From positions 3,399,001-3,463,000 of the forward strand of contig BSDZ01000078.1 of the NCBI GenBank assembly GCA_030268105.1: a stretch of DNA of 64,000 nt. The letters are read 5' to 3'. Positions 41,001 through 54,183 of the stretch are shown here, piece by piece; positions within the stretch are counted from its first letter, which is position 1; every line of letters starts with the position of its first letter. The notes beneath the pieces were generated by a model. It did not search any database. It saw only the letters and a program-made list of their open reading frames with translations, and was not told the DNA's origin. The DNA comes from Volvox africanus. Taxonomy: Eukaryota > Chlorophyta > Chlorophyceae > Chlamydomonadales > Volvocaceae. Both the position numbers and the translations under genes were made by a program.

Positions 41001-43880
41001 TTTGCAGAAAGGATAATAGCTTTTTCCTCCGTTTCGCAATGCTATAAGCTGAATTCGGGCGCAAATGAGGTCCTCGCCAGAATGCAGCTCATTCCGCCCC
41101 GTTGCAGTTTCCGCTGGAAAGGACCTCATCTCACGATCTGGCCCTCGTCCCCGTTCCCCATCTGTCCGATCTGAGCAGTGACGGTCATATCGTCCCTCTT
41201 CGCCATGTGCAAAGAAGTCGCATCAAAAGGGCCATTTCACCTCCATGCCCAATGCCGCCCACCCCACCTCCTTTCCCACGCCCACTTCCTGCTGTCCCCC
41301 TCTTCCATCGTACCATCTCCTCTTGGTCCCGCTTCGCCTTCCGTAACTCGAACGGTGACGGCGTGCAGCCCTCGGGCACCACACTTAGCGCCTCCGGCTC
41401 CATGTTGGCCGCAGGCACCATGCCCAGGGCATGCAACGCCTTGGCCTTTGAAGGGTGGCGCTGGGGCGCCAGTCCAACAAAGCGCGTCACACGGATACCG
41501 GCGCCCAGGTCGCGGTGGGAAAATGGAGGCCGCGTATAGTGTATTGCTTCTCCGCCGGCGATGTGGTAACGAGGCCGTGCCAGGTCCACCAGCTCGGATA
41601 CCACATCAGATCCGGAGGCGTTAGGGCGGAAGTCTGGGGGATTAGGCGACCGGGCACGAGGGAAAGGCGCAGCGTGCGCGGGAAAGAACACAGCGGTTGT
41701 GTAATGGCGTGTGTTCATCATAGGCCAGGGACAGCGTGTGCTGCCTTTCTTTGCTAAGTCGGCCACACACCATTTTCGCTAGCTACTACCCATCTATGCA
41801 GGGTACTAGCCGCTCAATGCTACCGGTGCCTACCGCCCAATTGCTACCCGACACTTGCAGCTCCCTGCAGGATAGTGGCACACGTGATCCCACACGTGGG
41901 CCACCGTAGGATTTTGCTAACGTCAGACCAGTCTCTCAGCCCGGTGAATGACGCTCTTTTCTACACTTGAAGGCACTCACTCTGCGGCAGCGGCCCCTCA
42001 ACACCAATGGTAATGCCGCGGGGCCACTCGCAGGTCAGCAGGACGTCCACCTCCCCTTGAAGGGCCTGAAGCTGGGCCTGAGGTGGGCAGAATCGCAACA
42101 ACGGAACTGGTTGCTGTTGCCGTTGCGGTTACAATTGCAATTGCAGTGATTTGTCGTGTTTGCTGCTGTTAATGCTACAAAAGCGATGGGTGCGGGCTGG
42201 GAGGATATCGTGTGCCCAATCAACCAACCAGAGAACGGATCCATCGTCCGGCACCCTTGACGGATCGCCGATTCCGCCTTACCCGCCTCTCGCAGCCTGT
42301 CGCACATGTATATCCTCGTACCTTAAGGCACTCCACATCGTCCTTGGTGTAGTACGGGCAGGAGGCGCTCTGACCGGGCATCTGCTTGCTACCCGTGAAG
42401 ATGGGATGGTTGTAAATCCCGTCCAAGAAGGCCACGTTTAAGCCCTTAATGTTCGCCTGGGTTTTGGGACAGAAGGAAGGAGCCAGGGGCGAGAAATGGA
42501 CTATGAGATGGGAGGGACATCGAACCGGGGGACACAAACGCAATTCCGTGATTTGCTCGTGTACAACAAAACTGGAGTAGAGCTGTCGAGGCCCTAGAGC
42601 GTATAGCAAGGCAGCGAGGGGAGGGCCAAGGAGCATCTCGCGCTTGTTAGTATCTGGCCGCTAGTTTCGGGTATTGTTACGGCTATGATTCTGACAGGAT
42701 TGATTAGGGTGGCGTGTATCGGCTCCAAGGATGCCTAGCGAAGTGTGCCTTTGTCAGCTCGCGGCCCAGGCTTCTCCTCTTCCTGATCCCCATCCTCTAC
42801 GCAAGTTCCTCTCGTCTTCAAACCAGTACGCTCAGCTCAGTAAAATGGTAGATCGGTAGATGAATCTGCTAGCGCGGGCTGTGTTGCACATGCCTGACCC
42901 TCCATCTATTTCCAATATGGGGCAATGCGCCGCCTCGCCCGTAGTATATGCAGAAGATAGAATCAAGGGACTGCTTCGGCACGCCCTAACCCACCACGCC
43001 TGAACGACCCAAGTACTTGAAGGGGACTTTCGCTGCAGGCAGAGCCGTCAATATTGCCGAGCTTCCCGCGCCTTGGGCATAAAGTGGGTTTGAAAACACG
43101 AAAGGCAGAGGCTGGCGTGGGAAAGCTCACCCGAGGAGGTACGGAGGCAAAAGGATTAGGAAAAGTACATTACACGAGGAGATGAACATGCAAATGATTA
43201 ACGTGAACGGAAAAATACGAGCCCAGTATTCACTGCGATTCAACGGGCACAACCTGCTTAAATAAACACCTACCTATACAGAGATCCATTTAAGTGCTTG
43301 GAGCACTGTCAGCATACACACAACACAGGGTTTCCGGGCAGAATATCTATCTGGAACGCCATGCTGTTAAAAGGACCGTCCCATGGGACGTTTACCGGGG
43401 CGCGTCCTATAACTATTTTCATAGCATATTCCCGTAAAATTTAAACTCGCTGCATCTAGAAAATGTGGAATTCCTAAAGTGCGCTAACACAGAGCCACAA
43501 CCTGCGAGCGGCACGTACCGAAGCCCCCGATGAAGTACGTGGGTACAGGAATAATTCCCTCTCCAGTTACAAATGATACTAGGGCATCATTAGGCTCCTC
43601 AGTATCATCACCTGGGCCTGTTTGCTCATGGACGGCGCACCCGCCGACGCAGGGACAAGGCCAAGCCAGCGGCATCGCGGTAAAGGCTCAGTCAAAAGTG
43701 TAATGAAGACGTGGAAGGCGCCTAACTGCAATGAAATGGCAAATCCTTACCAAAAAACTGTCCCGTACAGAAGAGGGCCTCAAATGGGCCGTTCTTCTTG
43801 TTCACAACTTCAATCTTCTTAAATAAGCCAGGTAGATCACCTTCTACAGCTCCTGAAAACAGAACTTTAACCGCCGACAT
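38046..43880 (-). CDS. CWF19L1/Drn1-like protein with internal RRM
   Basis: Twelve exons, all phase-consistent: 43880-43751, 43617-43519, 43071-42995, 42456-42322, 42065-41981, 41633-41314, 40939-40751, 40470-40317, 39766-39621, 39396-39281, 38870-38539, 38254-38046; 663 residues. The N terminus (MSAVKVLFSGAVEGDLPGLF, ALFCTGQFFG, VPTYFIGG, VPFKYLGRSGVANIKGL, VDVLLTCEWP, LARPRYHIAGG) is the metallophosphatase-like domain of CWF19L1/Drn1, which assists lariat debranching. The C terminus has the CwfJ domains: GCWFCLGS, EHVLIVPIDHL, GGNHCHINVVGV, and near the end GREVFADLAGVPERASWKQC. Between them exons 40939-40751 and 40470-40317 encode a complete RRM (TVAVKNVPW, ITFVQFGSRDEANRALQLNG, GRQVFVEP). 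Arabidopsis homologues of this family carry CCCH zinc fingers at this place; none is seen here. Predicted role: splicing, lariat turnover, RNA binding. Confidence 0.92.
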
Positions 43881-44480
43881 ACTTGCGCATGTAGAGCAAA
43901 ACGCCGATAACGAGGGAAAAATCCGAATCCCAATTCTATGCAATTCCAGTAGTTGATTACGAAGGCATTCGTGATACTGTCGGACATGGTGGATAGGTAA
44001 GACTATCCATCATCATGCTGCCGCTCCAGAGCCAGTACGGAGCACAAAACCTTGACTATTCAGCTCCTTCGACCCTTCTTATAAGAAATAAATGGGTATT
44101 GAATTACTGCAAAAAATTATTTAAAAATTGACACGATTATAGGATTTCGACCTACCCAAAAAACCACGAGACGTTGACCTTTGCCATTCCAACGCTATGT
44201 ATTAGTGGCGGTAAGTTTCTTGAAATCAAAGGAAATTGAATAATATAAGGATTTACTATAGATTATTGTTTAAGTCTTGGACCACCTTTTTTAGCATTCC
44301 AACTGGGTCAACCTGTAGCTGACGAAGAGGAGCTAATACATTCGTCTTTGACAAGAGTGACGCATTAGAACCGTTTAAGATTCTGCTATAAATTGATACC
44401 GTTAAAACCTTTGCTGCCATTGTGACGCAGTGCGGCCGTAGTCGTCGTCGGCGTTCGTTGCCTGTTGCGGCGACAGCAGT
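43881..44480. other. Divergent promoter region
   Basis: About 600 bases separate the CWF19L1-like start (43880, minus) from the start of the 2,414-residue gene (44481, plus). The part at 44.07-44.25 kb is AT-rich. It may act as a shared promoter. A short minus-strand frame (44256-44420) lies within it. No defined element recognised. Confidence 0.4.
44256..44420 (-). CDS. Possible small protein of 54 residues
   Basis: From ATG at 44420: MAAKVLTVSIYSRILNGSNA to ...DPVGMLKKVVQDLNNNL. Composition is normal for protein and differs from the Arg/Ser/Pro-rich chance frames common in this DNA, with AT-rich codons. The frame stays open 43 codons upstream, so the start is uncertain. No family recognised. 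It sits between two divergent genes, and the upstream open frame overlaps exon 1 of the plus-strand gene. Could be a small gene or chance. Confidence 0.25.
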   Translation of the reverse strand: MAAKVLTVSIYSRILNGSNASLLSKTNVLAPLRQLQVDPVGMLKKVVQDLNNNL

Positions 44481-47400
44481 ATGAGGGTTGGCGAAACGCC
44501 GCAGCAGGCGCGCCCAAGAGGCGCCGAGATGATCCATATGGCTTTCCAAGGGCTATTCGCAGATCAAGAGGGCGATGCTTGGGTGTCTAGAGCCAGTAAG
44601 TGCAATGGACAACTCGGCTCCAGGAGTCCACGAGTCGTGGACGCAAGGCCAAAGTAACCCCAAATATATGCAATATATTGCAGGTAAAGCCGATTCGAGT
44701 CGGTTCGGCGTCGCCACGGGTTCTACGCGCACAACAGCACAGTCGTCAAGGACGTCAAACGTATTACGACGTAGCGCACAGGGGCCAGGTGTACATGAAC
44801 GAACTGCATCAGCAGCAGATAAATTTCTCAGTCCCAATCGTGGAGGCAAGAAATATGCTTCCGCAGTCAAGTCGCCGGTCGGGCCACAAGGCGACGTGAA
44901 CCGGCACACGAACCGTCCAGTGTACACAGCTGTGGGGATTTCAACACCAACAGTACTAAATATGTCCTTGATGAACAAATCGGCCACTTCAGGGACGCGA
45001 GCGTCCGGTTCAACAGCCTCGCCAGGCCGTCAACGCAGGACACAGCAAAGGCAGCAGCCACAGCATCTGCAACCCGCAGTGCATGATACCAACACTAGGC
45101 CGTCCCCTACAAAGTAAGTTGGCCTGACTTGTGTTGCAGAAGCTTCCCCTATTGTCACTCTTGAGATTGCCAGTATTGGCATTTTTGCACAACCAATCTC
45201 TGCGTCCTTGATTTAATCTCTAATTAATAACAGAGCGCGAAATCTATCTACGACATCCGCCCGATGAGCATTAATCCTAGTACAATCATCACCATGCGCA
45301 AGCCAATTAGTGCACCCGCCGGCCCGCGCACCCGCCCGGCTATGGCAGGGGAGCAACCGTTGGCAACACCACATCTGCGGTCATTGCGGCCCTCGCCATG
45401 GATGCCGCTCTCCCTGATCTCGATGCGACAGCAATGGCGATGTTGGAGACCATCATGGGCGGCGCCGGTACACCCTCCCCTTGCCAATCTCCCTCCTTCA
45501 ACTACCTGGCCCCTGCCGCTGTGACACCGGTCAAGACCCCGGTATCAGCGGCGGCACGCTCTCCTTTGGGGCCCGTGGCGAAACCTGCGCAAGTCCCAAT
45601 GTCACCGTCCAGACTCGGGAGCGCTGGGGCTCCAGCCGTGGGTCCAGAGGACGTCACCGGGCCAGCGCCTCTGACGCAGCAGTTGCTGCAGCAGCACGAG
45701 CAGCAGTTCTCTCATGCGCTGCGACAACAACCTCAACATCCGACAGCTGGTGCACAGAATGTGGGCACCAGCGGCGGCGGCTCAGAGGCGACCAGTGCCA
45801 GTGCTAATGCCAGCAGGCAGCGTAGCCTCCAGATGCAGATGCAGTCCCCGAAGACGCAGCAGTCACGTATGCCGTCCTCGCCGCGGTCTCATTACGCGCC
45901 GGTGCAGCAGCAGGTTCACTTTGGCACGGGTGCATCGGGGCCGGTATGGGGCATCAGTGGCAGCGTGGGCCGCAAGTTAAAAACATCCACGGCCCAATCA
46001 CTGCCTGCAGATCATCCGTCTGTGCTGCCACCGCACCTTCAAGAGCTGTCACGCCCGCCTGCCCAGGCTCAGCCGCAGCAGCCCCAGATGCATCAGCAAG
46101 GGTTGTCCATACCATCTGGGGGCAGCTTCCTGACTAGCGGGGAGCTGGGGGCAGACGCGAAGCCTCACCTTGCTGAGGATTCGTTGCAAGGTAGGTGTGG
46201 CCTCGTCACAGGTATGATCCCTCATGTATTCGCAAGCCAGCTTTAATGCCGCTGCGCTGTTTTCCCCATCCATACCGGAATTCCTTAGACGCCATCGTGC
46301 TCTGACGCTTTCAGCTTCCGCAATTGGGGAATGATTGGGTGGAGAATGACTCTTTCCTACCCACCTGCACCTAGCTTTTTTCCTATTCCAGCATGTCCGA
46401 CAATCGCTGCGCCCGCTCCTCCGACCCCCTGCAGCTCGAACCTGCCGCCTGCTCGCGCATGCCAGCGATAGTCCGTCTGCGCACCGTCCGGCCAGTAGCC
46501 ATAGCGCCACACACTTCCACGACATCGCCTCAGCAGCTGCTAGCAACGCTGCAGCCGGCGGCGGCACTGCGCCCGCGTCCACCGGCAGCCGTACGGTCAT
46601 GAAGCGACTGTATCGTTCACACCTTGCAGGTAGCCTGTCCTCAAGGACGCTGAAATCGCCCAAAGACGAGCCGCGGCGCCCCACGACTTATGCTGAGCTG
46701 CAGGGTGGGTGACGGAGGGCGGGGGGCTATGTCGGGTCCATAGATTAGATCATGGGTTAACCTGTCCCGCTCACCTGCCCCTCTGCTGCGCAGGCACCTC
46801 AAGGCTGCACCATGTCCAATATCACCAGCATGACCGACCGTCAACAGCAGGACAGCCGCAACAGCAGGACCTTCAGAAAAACTCGAGATCCTCGTTGCCG
46901 ATGACAGCGGTGCCCTTCTCCGAGGCCCAAGACAGCAACAACAACCGCAAACTTATGACCGTCGATGCCTCCATAGCCGCTGTCACTGGTGAGCGAACTG
47001 ACGGTCCTGTCAATCAGCCAGGAATCAGTGAAATCGCCATTGTTTCAGAGGGCCCCGCCTCGCGGCGCAGCTGCACCGACATGCAACGGTTGTCAATGCC
47101 TTCATCAGCGGCCGCAACTGCGTGCACGTCGCCATCCGGACGACTCCCCAGTGGCAACGACAGCAACGGACGATTCCCTAGCGGCGCGGGCCTCGCGTTT
47201 CCAGAGGCCATTGCAGAGCGCGGTGCCATGGGTTTGAAGCCTAAGAAGCTGCAGAAGCCCAAGAGTCAGCAGCAGGCGGTCCTGCGGCAGCGAGAAGAGC
47301 AACCGGACTCCCTAGCTGCGCCCAAACGCAGCGGTGATGCAGGATCCACCCCAGCTAATACCAAAACAAACCCTAAGCGTGGCGGTGGTTTGCTTGGCGG

Positions 47401-50400
47401 GCTGTTTTCTTGCTTCGGTTTCGCCGGGGCCAATGCAAAGCCTAGCAGCGGCACACTGACGCCGCCTTTCGAGGATGTTTCTCTCGACGACGGTGAGGAG
47501 GTGCAGCCTGCAACTGAGGTCATCTCCTCAGCGACGGTTATAACAGGGAATCCACCATCAGCGCTGTCGTCAGTCGCTGCTGAGCTAGTCAAGCATCCTC
47601 CGATCCACGTACCGTTGAAGACTGCCTCACCATACGTCCCCATCAAAACTGTAGCGGCGGTAGCGGCCGCATTGTCTATATCTCCGACCTCAGCAGCTGC
47701 CCATGTTGGCGCTGATAGCCGTCTCTTAATGCTTCTGCAAGCCGAGCTGGCTTCGATGCGGCCGGCGGCTTGCACGGCGGTGACGGCGTCAGGCAGCAGT
47801 CCTCCTAGCCGAGCCACAAATAGTGCAGCTGCGGATGCGATCGACAAGACCGAACAAAACCCTGCAAGCACTAAGCAGCATCCTCCATCATTGGAGGAAG
47901 GCAATCTGGGTGGGGTATCCCCAAGCACACCACGCCCATCTGGCGGTGGTGCAGCCAGCAGCGGGGGGCAGCAGTTCGAAACGCTGCAAGCACCGGCCGT
48001 CCAGGCCTTGCAGTCTAAAAGCCCCTTGCTGCCGGGACCTGGCAATCGCCAGCCACCTGGTATGATGCCTTGCAGTCCCGATGCGCCAGGCAACGCCATC
48101 TGTGTTTCCCGCAGTCCCATTGGCCCTGCTCATTTGCGGCACGAGGACGGTGATTCGGTACTCCGTGGCAGTGTGGACGTGCACCCAACCGTCGCCGCCA
48201 GCCTGTCATTCTCCCCCGCTGTGCCAATGACCCGGCCACAGACCTACACGCGCGTGTGCTCTGTAGTTCCGACTGGCGGTGTTCGATCTGGGCCATTGAA
48301 CGTGGCACTGGAGGCAGCCACAACCGCAGGCAGTGGCGGTGAAAACGGGGCCAGCTTCCTGGAGCCAGCAAAGCCGGAAAGCCATGACACAGCATTGGGT
48401 GCTTCCCCACCACCGCTGGAACAGCCATTAGGACCAAGTCTGGATCTGGGCCTCGGCCTCACATCACAACCGCCACTTCCGGGGCCCGATGCACATGCTA
48501 ACCTTCGAGGGCAGATGTTGCAGCGCTTGACAGATGGCAATGCTGAAACGATGTTCATGAACCTATCTATATCTGACAGCACCGCCGGCGCATCCGCGGC
48601 CGTTGTCCCTGTGTTACCGATTTCCGGGCCGTCTGATCCCATCGGATCCACTACGCCACAAGCACAGCGCAGTAACCGCAAGCGCAGCCGCGCCACACAC
48701 GCGGGCTTTAGCAGCAGCGCTCTGTCACAGCTGGACGCACGAAAACTTGCTGCAATGCCACTGGAGGAGATGCTGGAGCAGATACAGGCCGCCATCGTGG
48801 CAGAGGACCTGGCGACGGGTCGTACACCACAGCACGGCATCTCCGGTGGTGGCCTGTCGGATGATGGCTCCATCTTGCCTATGCCGCCGGTCATGGCCAA
48901 GGCGCGCTCGGGCTCACTAAGGCGGCGCAAGTCCACTGCCAGTGGGCGCGCCACTGGTGCCGGGCTGCACAGTGGGGGTGGCGGCGGCGGCAATCCGTCG
49001 CGCGGCGGTCGCAGCAGTGATGGTGGCACGCGGGGGGGGGCTGCCGGCGTCGGTACCGTGCAAACGACCCTAATGAAGGCTGCGTCTACGGCCGCGTTAC
49101 TGGGTAATGGCCGACGGCGGCGGCGGGTGAAAAACCGTTCGCCAGCTGCTGCCCGTCGACGGCAATTACGGGCTTCAAATATTGCCCTTCCAACAACCCA
49201 ATTATACTACTTCCATGGCAACCAGGCGGCGCCAGTTTCACCTTACGGTCGTAAGAGCGATGGAGCGGGAAATGCTGGCCAGCCTGTGTGGCGCCACGGT
49301 GGCCGTGCTCTTGCATTCAACGGGTTTGGCTTCGCAGGCACCACGAGCATCTCTCCCCGCATCTCCGGCTATGACTCGTTCGTGCGGCAGCCACCTTACA
49401 AGAGACCTCAGCTGTCCACGCCTGGGGCACTACCAACTGTCGCGCCACCAAGCCTTATTTCTGCCAACCCTTCGTACGGTGGCGGTACAGGCGGCGGCGC
49501 TGGCGGCAGCCCATCATTGCTGCGTGCCTCCTTGGCAATGTCTCCGCCGCCTCCCATCGCCATCGCCAAAAGCCCCGTTCCTGTCAGGGCGCCAGGTGTC
49601 ACACACGCACACGTCCGCACCGCCCGGCGAATCCTTGACGTTGACGATGCCCCGGTGCCGCGGGCTCCAGGATACTCTGCGACATTGATGAGCACATCCA
49701 GCAGTCTCAAGGACGTGGCGCCGAACATCACCACAAAGAAAGCAACACCCTCCGACGTTCTGTCAGCGCCCGTTACCAGCTGCTTAAATATCTCGGAGCT
49801 TCTGTCCCGGTGCAACACCAATGTCATAGCTCAATCGGCTGGCGGCGCCCTGACCGTGGCCATGCCCGCAGACCGTTTCAGCACCTGCGGCGTTGCAGCA
49901 AACTTTCTGGGTCGCCCGAAGAAACAGCGTCAGCATGCTGACCGTCGGAGCGAATGCATCATATGCCGCGGTGTTGCCACCATGGGAGGAGCCATACCGG
50001 CCTTTGCATCCAACCTGCCGTCGTCTAAGGATACAGCGCTGCGGGGCAGGGCGCCGGTGACTCTCGCGTCCTTAACCACCTCAGCCCCCCCAGAGGATGC
50101 CGTACAGGTCAGAACCTCCGGCGGCGGCAACAGCAGCGAATCATACAAACCGCGCGTCGTATCCGTTAGCCTGACGGAGTTGTTTCGGCAGGTGGCAGGG
50201 CAATCAGGTGATTACGTTGGCGGAGGTGGTCCAAACGGCAACCTGGCGGCCGGTGCTGCGGGCAGCGAAATGGTGGTGCCTAGGCGGGAGGGACGGCGCA
50301 GTGCGGGAGGGGCGGTCAAGTCCACGCATGCTGTGGAACCGGCAACAACAGCTGCAGCTCCAGCAGTTGCAATTGCTGCTAGCATGTCCGGATTGCCGTG

Positions 50401-52381
50401 CAGGCAGGAGCTGCGCGCGTCGAAGGGTGTATTGCTGCCTCACACTTTGGCCGCAGGATCGTCCGGCGGTGGCTCTGAGGAACGGGCAGGTACGGAGCCG
50501 GCACGAAGCCCTGTGGGATATCTGGAATTGCTGCAAGCTTACGGCCAGGTGATAGGCAGTCGTGCTGCGGCTCTACCGCATTACGCCATGCCAATTTCTT
50601 CCAGGGGAATAAGCGCAGCCGGTGGCGGCAGCAGTGGTAGTGCCGCGGGGCGGACTCCGACGACAGAAGTCGAAGCTTATGGCGGTGACAACACCCCCTT
50701 GCGCTCACCACTAGGCCGACCTGCAACGTGCATTGTTGGTGGACGGCTGGTAACTGACAGCTATGCACAGACGGCGGTCCTACGACCCTGCACCTCAGCG
50801 GCTGCTGCCGTCGTGAGTTCCGCTGCTCTGAAGCCGGCGGCGGTACAAGTACTAGAGCCTATCTGCTGCGGTGCCACAAATGCCCCCGCTGAAATTGGAA
50901 CACCACGCGGTTTGGCATTGGTGGGGGCGGCAAGTGCAACCGCCAGCCCGACGCATGGACCAGGTGCGCGGACATCGTCGTCCACTACCTCAAGCGTTCT
51001 GGCCCTGGCGCCCAGCACAGTCAAGCAGGACGGGACGGAGTGTCTAGGATTCAGCACAGCAGTGTGTGGCGGCAGCGCACGACTTCTTGAGGACACTGCC
51101 AACAGCGGCGTCAGCAGCGATACGATGTCTGGTATTAAGTTGGACGCGGCAATTATTGTGGACGCTGATGACGTAACCGCGTGCGGCGGCGGCAGCAACT
51201 CAGCGAGGATGGAGTCATGCGGATCTGCCTTGCAAAAGATGGCGGAATCTGGGGAGATGGATGGGATGCGTGAGGACCTGACACCGCAGCCTTTAGAGTT
51301 ACTGCTTGAGGTGTCCTCGGGATTGAAGTATGTCTCCTGTGCGTCTCGAGCAATAGAAGAGGTGCCGTCAATGATAGGGGAACTGCCAATGCGGCCGCCA
51401 TCACCATCAGAAAATACCGTGTTGCAGCCGCCATCAACGACGGAGGACGCAGTAGCACAGCCGCCGCCACCGACAGAGAGGATGGCACCACTGCCGCTGA
51501 CAGAGGACGCAGCGCTACCACAACCGCCGTCACCGACGGAAGAGGCAGTAGCACAGTCGCCGTCACCGACGGAAGAGGCTGTAGTGTATTCACCGCCACC
51601 GACGGAGGAGGCAATGGTGCAGCAGCAGCCACCGATGGAGGAGACAGTAATGCAGCAGCCGCCACCGACGGAAGAGGCAGCAGCACAGTCGCCGCCACCG
51701 ACGGAAGAGGCTGTAGTGCATCCACCGCCACCGACGGAGGAGGCAGTGGTGCAGCCGACGCCACCGACGGAGGAGACAGTAGTGCAGCAGCCACCACCGA
51801 CGGGGGAGGCAGTAGTGCAGCCGCCGCCACCGACGGAGGAGGCAATGGTGCAGCAGCAGCCACCGATGGAGGAGACAGTAATGCAGCAGCCGCCACCGAC
51901 GGAAGAGGCAGCAGCACAGTCGCCGCCACCGACGGAAGAAGTTGTAGTGCATCCACCACCACCGACGGAGGAGGCAGTAGTGCAGCCGACGCCACCGACG
52001 GAGGAGGCAGTAGTGCAGCCGACGCCACCGACGGAGGAGGCAGTAGTGCAGCCGACGCCACCGACGGAGGAGGCAGTAGTGCAGCCGACGCCACCGACGG
52101 AGGAGGCAGTAGTGCAGCCGACGCCACCGACGGAGGAGGCAGTAGTGCAGCCGACGCCACCGACGGAGGAGGCAGTAGTGCAGCCGATGCCACCGACGGA
52201 GGAGGCAGCAATGCAGCTGACGCCACTACTATCGGCGGGTCAAGTCTCACCCATGACGCTTCGGCGGCGATCAGGCACACCGTTTGGGGACTGGCCCTGC
52301 GTGCCCTTTGAGGCGTGCGAAAGGTCGCTAAGCGAGAACGATGTCATCCTCGGTACATTCACTGTTTCGGGCGACATTTGA
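44481..52381 (+). CDS. Large low-complexity protein with C-terminal 11-residue repeats, function unknown
   Basis: Five exons join in phase: 44481-44595, 44684-45113, 45349-46190, 46435-46704 and 46794-52381; 2,414 residues. The last exon is a single open frame of 5.6 kb. I do not recognise the family. The N terminus (MIHMAFQGLFADQEGDAW, ISTPTVLNMSLMNKS, MAMLETIMGGAGTPSPCQSP, SFNYLAPAAVTPVKTPVSAA) has short conserved-looking blocks and several SP/TP sites suited to proline-directed kinases. The middle is Ser/Ala/Gly/Pro/Gln-rich with a basic stretch RRRRVKNRSPAARRRQ-like near 49.1 kb, a possible nuclear signal. The C-terminal part has about 25 PTPPTEEAVVQ-type repeats, then a unique tail ending DVILGTFTVSGDI. 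No signal peptide, membrane segment or catalytic motif is evident. The start at 44481 is the first in-frame ATG; Met at 44529 or 44538 is also possible. Intrinsically disordered, perhaps regulatory; this is inference. Confidence 0.75.
51395..52216 (+). repeat. Coding minisatellite, 33-base unit (PTPPTEEAVVQ)
   Basis: About 25 units of 11 codons with consensus P-[TP]-P-P-T-E-E-A-V-V-Q, diverged at the 5' end (SENTVLQ, TEDAVAQ) and nearly identical at the 3' end. Six consecutive identical PT units are followed by a PM variant. A larger block of several units is itself duplicated (51.60-51.72 and 51.84-51.95 kb, with PMEETVMQQ). The gradient of identity suggests recent expansion toward the 3' end. 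In frame throughout. Confidence 0.95.
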
Positions 52382-54183
52382 ATGAACGATACGCAGAGAA
52401 AGCCAAGGGTAGGGGAAAGGGGCAGATCTGGAGGGTTGTATGGAGGTGGTGACATCGTAGTTCCAACGTAGAAATTCCAACGTTCGAAGCCAAAAACTTG
52501 CTAACTTCCGTTGAGGGAAAGACGCAATAGGCTAGGTGTGGGTAAAATGACATCATGAGCGAATGTCTTTACAAACTGGCGTTTGGACGTACGGCTGGCG
52601 CAGGGGTTATCCTGGATTGCGCCTAATGAGCCTGTGCTGTAGCGTCGCAAGATGCATGAATGGCCCAGTGCCTACCTCGCTGCCCGTTGAAATATATAAC
52701 GGCGAGGCGCTGTGAAATGCGTAAATTTTTGTCCATGTCTTACTCTCCAAGTACACAGAAGCCGCTGCATCGCCCTTCTGCTGACATTAAAGGAGTACCT
52801 AATCCATGGCCGGAGTACCTTAACCTAGAGTAGACATAAAACTAGAAGGAAATTTACGGTTTAGAGAGCGGTAAATGCCTGTTGATATAGCGAGGCTCCA
52901 TATCATGTGCGCGCTGTTAGCTAGCATCGACGGTAATATCCGATATTACCCGATCATTAATCAGGGGTTTTTCTGTGTCCATGCTCTTGCTTTAGGATTG
53001 CTAAGGACGAGCATCGGCATTATCATTTTTAGATAGTATCTTTCCTCTTCCTTTCACGGTGGCAACTTTCATCCGACGTGGGGACTCCTTACATCATCCT
53101 GGGCAGGGCCCGGGCCTAGGCAGATACAATATATATTGCGATTTAACCTTTGTACATGATTTGACCAGAGCCGCTTTACTCCGGCCCCTTAAACCATATA
53201 CAGCTCATCAACGAAATCGTGTGCATGCACGCTATTGACAGTGGCCTTGCATTACAAGTCCCAGACGCCTGTCAGTGCATAATATTCGTCGCATTCTGGA
53301 TTATAACCAAGCCCCCATGCCGCCTTCCAAATCCACTGTTCAAACAACCGCCACGCATCAAAGCACATTAAATGGCAGTAATGGTATAGCACTGTGTCAT
53401 CTGGCAACCAAAGGCGAGGCTCCCAGACAAATGCTTGCACTTAAAATATCCCCATATCCATTCATGTTGGTCCACTGTCCATACGGTGCACGCCCTTCAA
53501 TAAGCATACTGCACGATGGTATCGAAAACGCCTGACAAATAGGCATTCGACAGTGATTAGGTTGCTGAAGCCACTCACGGTCACATTTCCTAGCACTGTA
53601 CTTAAGGGGCAAAACACGTCCGTGTGGGAATCAGGTCAATTCAACTACCCCCTTTTCCACAATAAAACAACTTTGTAAGTAAAAGTATTGGGGGCGACGC
53701 ACGGGGCGTACGGGACAAGCCTGCAGTCCCAAGCTGCACTCTATTAAGCGCTTCAGATATGCTGAACGCTTGCATGTGTTATGTCCCACATTCCTGTCGT
53801 GATACCTACAATCGCAATTCAGTTTCGTTACATAACGCACCCCTCGACGCGCATCCCTTCGAATGACGGCCACTGCAAAACTGTAGCTGGTAGTGGAAAC
53901 ATAATACTGACGGATGAAGATTGGCAAGAGACTCCACAATAGAGCAAATGAGGTCACTACGCAAGAGAAGGCAAGATAAGCAACAACAAAGCTTGCCAAC
54001 AAGCTTTGCCACGTGAATTTGAGTCCAAGCCTCAACAACCGCATGGCGTCACACCGAAACGCCATGACCTGCCTTTTAAGTGAAAACTTAAAACAGCAGA
54101 CCACGTACCGGTTTCCACAACCCGTCAGGCATCTGGCCACTGGGTGGGGCAACACTTGGCTCCGCACGCTGATGCTGGTGCAC
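52382..54183. other. Intergenic between convergent genes
   Basis: About 1.8 kb between the plus-strand 2,414-residue gene and the minus-strand ADF-H gene; it should hold both 3' UTRs. A reverse-strand TGTAA (TTACA at 53828-53832) could serve the ADF-H gene. A minus-strand open frame at 53631-54314 has a hydrophobic stretch but overlaps the last ADF-H exon in another frame and has no family similarity. Confidence 0.5.

Noticed and set aside
51395..52216. Regular 33-base repeats that could suggest a CRISPR array
   Set aside because: There are no spacers; units abut directly and encode an 11-residue repeat in frame.
51153..52280. 375-codon minus-strand frame rich in Ala, Leu, Pro and Ser
   Set aside because: Antisense shadow of the 33-base coding repeat; the plus-strand frame is part of a 5.6 kb exon joined in phase to four others.
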